Assembly (NCBI RefSeq): GCF_014297365.1
Contig: NZ_JACOQD010000002.1
Coordinates: 496,001 to 560,000, forward strand
DNA from: Winogradskyella echinorum
GTDB taxonomy: Bacteria > Bacteroidota > Bacteroidia > Flavobacteriales > Flavobacteriaceae
Length of the DNA stretch: 64,000 bases
Direction: 5' to 3'
The position numbers and the translations under genes are program-made. The notes under the pieces are model-generated. The model saw nothing but the letters and a program-made list of their open reading frames with translations. It searched no databases and was not told the DNA's origin. Shown here one piece after another: positions 58,206 through 64,000 of the stretch (position 1 is its first letter; each line of letters opens with the position of its first letter).

Positions 58206-61200
58206 TTATTGAGATGAGCGATACTCATCTGGTGAAGTATTGTAATGTTTTTTAAAACATGTACTGAAATAAGATGGTGAATTAAAACCAACCTCATAAG
58301 TAATTTCAGAGATTGATGCATCTGATTTTTTAAGAAGTGGTAGTGATAATTTTAATCGTTCTTTAGTAATGAATTCTGTAGTTGATAATCCCGTTAAGGC
58401 TTTCATCTTTCTGTGAAGTTGCATACGACTCATTAGCATTTTTTTGCTAAGCATTTCGGCACTAAACTCGCTTTTAGAAATATTTTCATTTAATACTATA
58501 TAGAGTTTCTCTAAAAACTGCTGCTCTACGCTAGTTACCGCAAGATCTTTTAATTTAAAATCCTTACTATAGCGCTTTTGAAGTTGTGCTCTTATTTTTA
58601 ACAGATTTTCAATTTGTGCCATCAACTTCCCTCTATTAAATGGCTTGGTTACATAAGCATCTGCGCCTACTTGTAACCCTTCTATCTCATGTTCATTATC
58701 ACTTTTGGCGGTTAATAATATAATAGGGATATGACAAGTTCTTTCGTCTTGCTTTAAAGTATTGCAAAGTCCTATTCCATTTTCTATAGGCATCATCACG
58801 TCGCTAATAATTAAATCTGGAATAGTTACTAATGCTTTTTCAATTCCTTGCTGACCATTTACTGCTTCGATAATTTTATAGCTATCTTGCAAAAATGATT
58901 TTACATAAAGCCTAATATCTTCATCATCTTCTACTAAAAGAACTATATGTTTATTTTTTGATTTTACTTTTTGAGATGCTAAAGAATTTTCTACATCAAC
59001 GTCTTTCTCTATATTTTCAACTTTCTGAATAGATGTGGAACCAATTTCTGAAGATTTATAATACGCACGTGCAATAGGTAAATTGACAGTAAACTGAATT
59101 TCGTTTGTGTTTAGCATATGTGCAACTATGTTTCCATGAGATAAAATGGTCAGTTCTTTCACCAAAGCTAATCCGATACCTGCTCCATCATTAGTCTTAT
59201 CCCCTTGATAATATCTTTTAAATAGTTTTTGCAGATCTTCATTTGAATAGTGTACACCATTATTAGTAACGCTCATAACTAAATGGTCCTCTTGAATATG
59301 AGCTTCAAAATGTACAAAACCATTTTCTGGTGCATATTTCATTGCATTTGATAATAGGTTTACCACTATTTTTTCCACTACATCTTTATCAAACCAAACG
59401 TTTTCGGTTTTGTCAATACTGTAGGTAAAATCAATTTGTTTGTTTTGTGCCTTAAACTTAAAAGGTGTAACGAGTTGCTTTAATAAGAGTTCGAGATTAT
59501 CATGAGATACTGAAAGCTTTAAATTACCAGTTTCTAGCTTAGAAATATCTAGTATTTGATTGACTAAATTCAATAATCTTCCAGCATTTCTCTTTACCAT
59601 AGCTAATTCTTCTCTATCCTCGTCTTTTAGATAAGATTTTGAAAGTTGATTTTCTATTGGGTCTGAAATAAGGGTTAATGGTGTTCTGAATTCATGAGAA
59701 ATATTAGTAAATAAACGATTTTTAAATTCGTCTAGTTTTTTGAGTCTTTCGGCCTCTTTATGTTCAAACTCTAATTCGTTTTTAATTTGCAAACGCCATT
59801 GTAGATATTTATAGAATAGATATAAGGCGGTAATAATTAATAATCCATAGATAATATATGCCAAATTAGTAGCGTACCATGGCTTATTAATTCTAAAACT
59901 GTAAATGGCTGGTGTTTCGTTCCAAACATCATCATAGTTACTTGAGATAACATGAAACTCATATTCATTGGGTGGTAAATTGGTATAACGAACAAAATTG
60001 TTGTGTTTAGCGTCTTGCCAGTTATCATCATAATTTACAAGCTTATACCTGAAATTATTTTTGCTTGGAGAGGAAAAGTGCAGGCTATTGAAAGTGAAGT
60101 TTATCGTATTTTCAGTATGCTTAAAACGCTTTGGTTTAAAAACGGATTGAGGCTCTTCATTGACTTCTACCCTAGTAATAATTGTGCTAGTTAATGAAGT
60201 GTTCTGTTTAATATTATTTGGATTAAACCAATTAACCCCTTTAGTACCTCCAAAATAAAATAGATTACGTTTTGAATCTTTCACCGCTGATCTTGTTACA
60301 AAATAAGGAGACTGCAACCCATCAAACTTATCATAATTTTCTGCTTCTAAATTTTTAGTATTGAATTTTATAATACCTTGATTTGAGCTTAACCAAAGAT
60401 TATCGGCTTCTGGCAAAATTGCACATATAGTAGCACTTGTTATTCCAAAGGATTTGTCATATGATATTGTTTCTCTTGTTTTAGAGTTGAATTTAATTAA
60501 CCCATTGGTATTGGTAGCAATCCAGATTATGTCTTCTGAATCTATATAAAGATATCTAGCTAAACCATCAAATTCATTAAATCTTTGAATTTTATCTGTC
60601 TCTGGATTAATTCTACAAAGCCCTTTGTATTTAGTACCGATCCATATACAATTCTTACTATCTTCAGCAATTGAATAAATTAAATCACTCGATATAGAAT
60701 TAACATTCTTGGAATTGTACCTATATTGTTTTACGATACCTAATTCTTCATCAAATTGAATTAAACCACTATCTGAAGTAGATAGCCACACCCTATCTTT
60801 GGAATCTTGAAATATATTGTAAATGTAGCCAACATCTAATCTAGGATTAGAACTACTATTGAAAGTAGATATGCGCCCATCAGGTTTTAAAATTTGGATT
60901 TCGGGAGTTTCATTTGCTATCCATAAATCTTTTCCAATAAATTTTAAATAGGCAATTTTGTTAGAACTTAAATCTGAATTCTGTTTGTTATAAACCTTAA
61001 ATTTAGTCTTAGTACTATCTGCATGTACTATACCATAATTATGTGTACCCATCCATAAACTGCCATCATAATCAATATCCAAACTTTTAATTAGACTTAG
61101 ATTTATGTTTATTGGTAACCGTTCATTATTAAGTAGGTTAAATTTTTGAAGTTTTTCATCGTATAGACATATACCACCTCCATCAGTTCCTATCCATATA

Positions 61201-62129
61201 TTGTTAGTTCGATCTTCATAAATTGCAGTGATACAATCATAAGGAATGGAATTAGGGTTTTGTTTATTTTGTTTAAAATTTAAAATAGTTTGATTATTAA
61301 AATCAACCAAATACACACCTTGACCATAGCTTCCTATCCATAAACGATCTTTACTATCAAAAAACAGATTATGCACATATATATCTTCTAACAAGGGATA
61401 ATTTGGAAATCCTTTAAAAATTTCAAATTTATCCGTAGTACTATTGTATTTGAAAACCTGATCGAAATAAGTACCGACAAAAACCCCATGTTTCTCAGAA
61501 GCAGCAACTACTGTCGTATGAATCTGATCCTCTATAGGTAATACATATTTTATATACTTTTTATCTGAAGAAATTTTATAAACTCCTGAAGTTGTAGCTG
61601 CCCAAAGATGGTTTTGCATATCTGCAAATTCGTTGACATTAGCAGGAAAATCCTTCTTGTTAAGTATTTGTAAAGTGTCATTAGTTTTAGCATTTATTTT
61701 GAATATGCCATTGTCGGATGTTCCTACATAAAAATTAAGGTTTAGGTCTTGATATATTACTTTCGGTAAGGGTATATTGCCCACAGCTTTAAAAGAGTTT
61801 TGCTTAGAATTTAATTTCTCTATGCTTCTTTCGCCAGTAATGATCCACGTGTTTAGTTCACGATCGGTATATAATTTTTTATCATAAATAATAATATCAC
61901 TTTCACTTACAAAATTTTTAGGAAAAAATTCAATGGTTTTACCGTCATACTTACTTAAACCATTAACACCTGCTATCCAAATATAGCCTATGCTGTCTTG
62001 TACAATTCCAAGCGCTCCAGATGGCATATCTTCATTTTCGTCTGAGAGTTGTTTAAAGCTAAATGAGTTATCTGCTTGCGAGTATCCTAATAAAATATTT
62101 AAAATAAAAAATATAGTAAATAAACGCAT
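58206..62129 (-). CDS. Hybrid two-component system (propeller sensor, kinase, receiver, AraC output)
   Basis: A 1307-residue inner-membrane hybrid regulator. Signal peptide (MRLFTIFFILNILLGYSQ), about 14 two-component-regulator propeller repeats with WIGTxxxGL patterns (e.g. NIWIGTDGGGICLYDE, CIWIGTKYKGLC), a Y_Y_Y domain near 690-745 and a membrane helix at about 755-777. In the cytoplasm: HisKA with His812 in ISHEFRTPL, an HATPase with N-box VNLLSNAMKYAPEN and GAGIGLAL, a receiver (1060-1175) with phospho-acceptor Asp1110 in LIISDVMMP, and an AraC HTH (about 1225-1305). HTCSs usually control polysaccharide loci, but there is no SusC/SusD pair here. The likely targets are the downstream lipoprotein/GloVer genes. 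Confidence 0.95.
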   Translation of the reverse strand: MRLFTIFFILNILLGYSQADNSFSFKQLSDENEDMPSGALGIVQDSIGYIWIAGVNGLSKYDGKTIEFFPKNFVSESDIIIYDKKLYTDRELNTWIITGERSIEKLNSKQNSFKAVGNIPLPKVIYQDLNLNFYVGTSDNGIFKINAKTNDTLQILNKKDFPANVNEFADMQNHLWAATTSGVYKISSDKKYIKYVLPIEDQIHTTVVAASEKHGVFVGTYFDQVFKYNSTTDKFEIFKGFPNYPLLEDIYVHNLFFDSKDRLWIGSYGQGVYLVDFNNQTILNFKQNKQNPNSIPYDCITAIYEDRTNNIWIGTDGGGICLYDEKLQKFNLLNNERLPININLSLIKSLDIDYDGSLWMGTHNYGIVHADSTKTKFKVYNKQNSDLSSNKIAYLKFIGKDLWIANETPEIQILKPDGRISTFNSSSNPRLDVGYIYNIFQDSKDRVWLSTSDSGLIQFDEELGIVKQYRYNSKNVNSISSDLIYSIAEDSKNCIWIGTKYKGLCRINPETDKIQRFNEFDGLARYLYIDSEDIIWIATNTNGLIKFNSKTRETISYDKSFGITSATICAILPEADNLWLSSNQGIIKFNTKNLEAENYDKFDGLQSPYFVTRSAVKDSKRNLFYFGGTKGVNWFNPNNIKQNTSLTSTIITRVEVNEEPQSVFKPKRFKHTENTINFTFNSLHFSSPSKNNFRYKLVNYDDNWQDAKHNNFVRYTNLPPNEYEFHVISSNYDDVWNETPAIYSFRINKPWYATNLAYIIYGLLIITALYLFYKYLQWRLQIKNELEFEHKEAERLKKLDEFKNRLFTNISHEFRTPLTLISDPIENQLSKSYLKDEDREELAMVKRNAGRLLNLVNQILDISKLETGNLKLSVSHDNLELLLKQLVTPFKFKAQNKQIDFTYSIDKTENVWFDKDVVEKIVVNLLSNAMKYAPENGFVHFEAHIQEDHLVMSVTNNGVHYSNEDLQKLFKRYYQGDKTNDGAGIGLALVKELTILSHGNIVAHMLNTNEIQFTVNLPIARAYYKSSEIGSTSIQKVENIEKDVDVENSLASQKVKSKNKHIVLLVEDDEDIRLYVKSFLQDSYKIIEAVNGQQGIEKALVTIPDLIISDVMMPIENGIGLCNTLKQDERTCHIPIILLTAKSDNEHEIEGLQVGADAYVTKPFNRGKLMAQIENLLKIRAQLQKRYSKDFKLKDLAVTSVEQQFLEKLYIVLNENISKSEFSAEMLSKKMLMSRMQLHRKMKALTGLSTTEFITKERLKLSLPLLKKSDASISEITYEVGFNSPSYFSTCFKKHYNTSPDEYRSSQ

Positions 62130-62215
62130 ATAAGTAATTGATAATTATAGATATAATTTAACAATAAATTTACTAAAACAACTATACTTATGTGAAATTT
62201 GAGAATTTTGTGTAA

Positions 62216-63409
62216 TTATAGTACAGCTTTCACTAACATAACCATCTTCTCAGCGCGTTCTCTTACCTCATCTTCCGTCCACGATAGTTTAATCAAGCAA
62301 GAAATGTTACGGGCTATCCAATGATCGGATTGCTCATAGGATTTGGTTTTTAGATACTCTAAACCATCTTTTACTTCCTTTGAAATTGGAAACAAAGATT
62401 TCAACTCTTTAAGATGATCCCATTTTCTTATGTAATGCCAATTGTTATGGTAGTAATTCCAACACACATCAACGCCATTTGCTTTAAATGCTTCTGCAAC
62501 CTTTTGACCAGATACAGCATTTGGCATAAAGAAGTTTAAAAAAGCATAGCTTTCTTCACCGCCTTCAGGCACAGTTCTAAATGTAACTCCAGGCAATTTA
62601 GCCAATGCGTTTCTTAAAATTGTATAGTTACGTTTTTGAATTTTAATAAATTCTGGTAATCGTCTCACTTGCGCCAAACCAACAGCAGCATGTAATTCTG
62701 AAATTCTAAAATTATATCCTAAAAAAGGATGTGTTTCTGCACCTCTGTCATTACCAATATGATCGTGACCATGATCGCTGTAATGATCTGCCTTGATATA
62801 ATAGTCTTTATTATTGGTTACGACTGCTCCGCCTTCGCCACAAGTAATTGTTTTTACAAAATCAAATGAAAAACAACCCAGATCAGCAATGCTTCCTAAT
62901 GGTTTTCCTTTATATGATCCACCAATGGCTTGGCATGCATCTTCAATAAATATTAAATTATGTGTCTGACAAACCGTTCTTAATGTATCCATATCTGCCA
63001 TACTTCCACACATTTGTACAACCATAACTGCCTTAGTTTTTGGTGTTATTGCAGCGTCAACAGCTTTTGGGTCTAAGGTTAAGGTATCGTCAATATCTAC
63101 CATTATTGGGATAGCTCCTAGCATCATTATGGCTTCAAAACTTGCAACAAATGTAAAAGTTGGCATTATCACCTCATCACCTGCTCCTACTCCTGCAGAA
63201 GCCAATGCAACAGAAACAGCAGCTGTGCCGCTAGATACTAACTGTACATAATTAGATTGAAATGTTTTTGCTAATTCGGTTTCTAGTTCTTTAGCTTTCC
63301 AGTGGCCATTTCTCATACCATCAAAACCATACCGCATTAACACTCCATTTTCTAGTACATCGTTAACTTCTTTACGTTCTAAATCACTAAATAATTCGAA
63401 TCCTGGCAT
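62216..63409 (-). CDS. DegT/DnrJ/EryC1/StrS-family aminotransferase
   Basis: A 397-residue fold-type I PLP enzyme, like sugar aminotransferases that put an amino group on nucleotide-linked keto-sugars. It has SSGTAAVSVALASAGVGAGDEV (59-80), PTFTFVASFEAIMMLG, FIEDACQAIGGSYKGKPLG (154-172) and the PLP Lys186 in SFDFVKTITCGEGGAV. The C-terminal segment LKSLFPISKEVKDGLEYL is longer than average. No sugar-nucleotide genes are adjacent, so the substrate is unknown; a glutamine-dependent scyllo-inosose aminotransferase or similar role is another option. Upstream on the same strand is the nitroreductase, 77 bp away. Confidence 0.9.
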   Translation of the reverse strand: MPGFELFSDLERKEVNDVLENGVLMRYGFDGMRNGHWKAKELETELAKTFQSNYVQLVSSGTAAVSVALASAGVGAGDEVIMPTFTFVASFEAIMMLGAIPIMVDIDDTLTLDPKAVDAAITPKTKAVMVVQMCGSMADMDTLRTVCQTHNLIFIEDACQAIGGSYKGKPLGSIADLGCFSFDFVKTITCGEGGAVVTNNKDYYIKADHYSDHGHDHIGNDRGAETHPFLGYNFRISELHAAVGLAQVRRLPEFIKIQKRNYTILRNALAKLPGVTFRTVPEGGEESYAFLNFFMPNAVSGQKVAEAFKANGVDVCWNYYHNNWHYIRKWDHLKELKSLFPISKEVKDGLEYLKTKSYEQSDHWIARNISCLIKLSWTEDEVRERAEKMVMLVKAVL

Positions 63410-63486
63410 ATAATTGGGAGAAAATTAAAATTGAATTTACTTTTGAAACTATACTCTTTTGAGTTTTTTATCAATTATATCAAAAC

Positions 63487-64000
63487 CTATAATTCTATAA
63501 TGGTTTCTGATAATTGTTTCCTTACTTTTTTAAAGTCTGCAAACATGTCGTCTTTAGCTCTATAACCAACTGGCAATAACAACACCGATTTTAAACCATG
63601 TGCTTCTAGACCTAAAGCTTTATCTAAATCAGCTGGCATAAAACCTTCCATCGGACAACTATCAATCTCTTCAATGGCACAAACCGTCATCAAATTGCCT
63701 AAAGCAATATAGGCTTGTTTTGTTGCCCAACCTATTTTCTTGTCTAATGGCATACCTTCAATAGTAGATTTCATCTGCGCTTTAAAAGGATCTAAAATAT
63801 TGTCTGGTGTATTCCTAATAGCTTTAATTGTATCAAAATGCTTATTTACATCTTCTTCGTCTATAATTGTCTGAATGCAAAGTACCAATAAATGAGACGA
63901 ATCTACCACTTGTCGTTGTCCATAAGATACTTTTACTAAATGCTCTCTAATCTGCTTATCTCCTACAACGACTAGCTTTAATGTTTGAAGTCCATATGAT
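63487..64000 (-). CDS. NfsB-like nitroreductase family protein (partial, N-terminus beyond window)
   Basis: An FMN-dependent NAD(P)H nitroreductase/dihydropteridine reductase-like protein cut by the right edge. The open frame runs past any start to base 64000, encoding SYGLQTLKLVVVGDK, then IREHLVKVSYGQRQVVDSSH. Internal features are the family's MKSTIEGMPLDKKIGWATKQAYIALGNLM, CAIEEIDSCPMEGFMPADLDKALGL and LLPVGYRAKDDMFADFKKVRK. A GTG at 63909 looks like a start but leaves out conserved N-terminal sequence. The gene probably begins beyond the window. Confidence 0.92.
   Translation of the reverse strand, partial: SYGLQTLKLVVVGDKQIREHLVKVSYGQRQVVDSSHLLVLCIQTIIDEEDVNKHFDTIKAIRNTPDNILDPFKAQMKSTIEGMPLDKKIGWATKQAYIALGNLMTVCAIEEIDSCPMEGFMPADLDKALGLEAHGLKSVLLLPVGYRAKDDMFADFKKVRKQLSETIIEL

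Noticed and set aside
63487-63909. Treating the nitroreductase as a complete 140-residue protein starting at GTG 63909
   Set aside because: The frame stays open to the window edge and the upstream codons encode conserved family sequence (SYGLQ and YGQRQV), so the true start lies outside.

Overview
The window looks like chromosome of a marine-type Flavobacteriaceae (Bacteroidota). Grounds: strongly AT-rich DNA; starts preceded by A-rich sequence instead of Shine-Dalgarno motifs; many upstream boxes matching the Bacteroidota -7 consensus TAnnTTTG; a type 9 secretion (T9SS) sorting domain; a TonB-dependent receptor; a hybrid two-component system; a complete-looking menaquinone gene set; and a probable capnine (sulfonolipid) gene pair. 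The prfB frameshift site lacks a Shine-Dalgarno motif, which I recall being reported for Winogradskyella. The genus is an inference only. I saw no rRNA, tRNA, CRISPR array, insertion sequence or prophage.

Layout. 1-7 kb: menaquinone genes on the minus strand (menI-menF-menD, then DUF2853, cvfB, then menB-menA running off the left edge), interrupted by a plus-strand pair of small paralogs. 7-14 kb: surface polysaccharide genes (flippase, glycosyltransferase, YfhO-like membrane protein). 14-16.3 kb: an outer-membrane protein and a GNAT-like protein. 16.3-18.9 kb: probable capB and capA. 18.9-25 kb: oligopeptidase B, YbaB, threonine aldolase, a secreted zinc metalloprotease. 25-31.3 kb: prfB with its programmed frameshift, arsC, a Lys-tailed exported protein, a TonB-family receptor, a HAD hydrolase, and a 49-residue basic protein. 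31.4-39.7 kb: an acetaldehyde/acetate block (acs, DUF779, aldehyde dehydrogenase, divergent AraC regulator, acetate-type Na+ symporter with its DUF4212 subunit, and an alanine/glycine symporter). 40-42.8 kb: lipoprotein, DUF2158, hsp20 and a TlpA-like lipoprotein. 42.9-53.6 kb: plus-strand housekeeping genes (pheT, tpx, dgkA, M15 peptidase, ftsK-lolA-lptF/G-ribB). 53.6-62.1 kb: a lipoprotein, a T9SS-exported GloVer-repeat protein, another lipoprotein and a 1307-residue hybrid sensor/regulator. 62.2-64 kb: a DegT-family aminotransferase and a nitroreductase cut by the right edge.

Most informative observations. (1) Two separate AraC-type regulatory loci each carry a near-perfect direct repeat with a 21-bp period just upstream of a promoter-like box: one between the aldehyde dehydrogenase and its divergent AraC regulator, one between the hybrid sensor and the lipoprotein/GloVer genes. 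They give specific operator predictions. (2) Short palindromes sit directly before the start codons of arsC, ftsK and a glycosyltransferase; the arsC and ftsK copies have the same length and differ by a compensatory base-pair change. (3) The prfB frameshift site has kept TAT CTT TGA C but has lost the Shine-Dalgarno spur. (4) capA and capB lie together but look separately transcribed.

All functional calls are from reading motifs. No database search was run, and family names are from memory.
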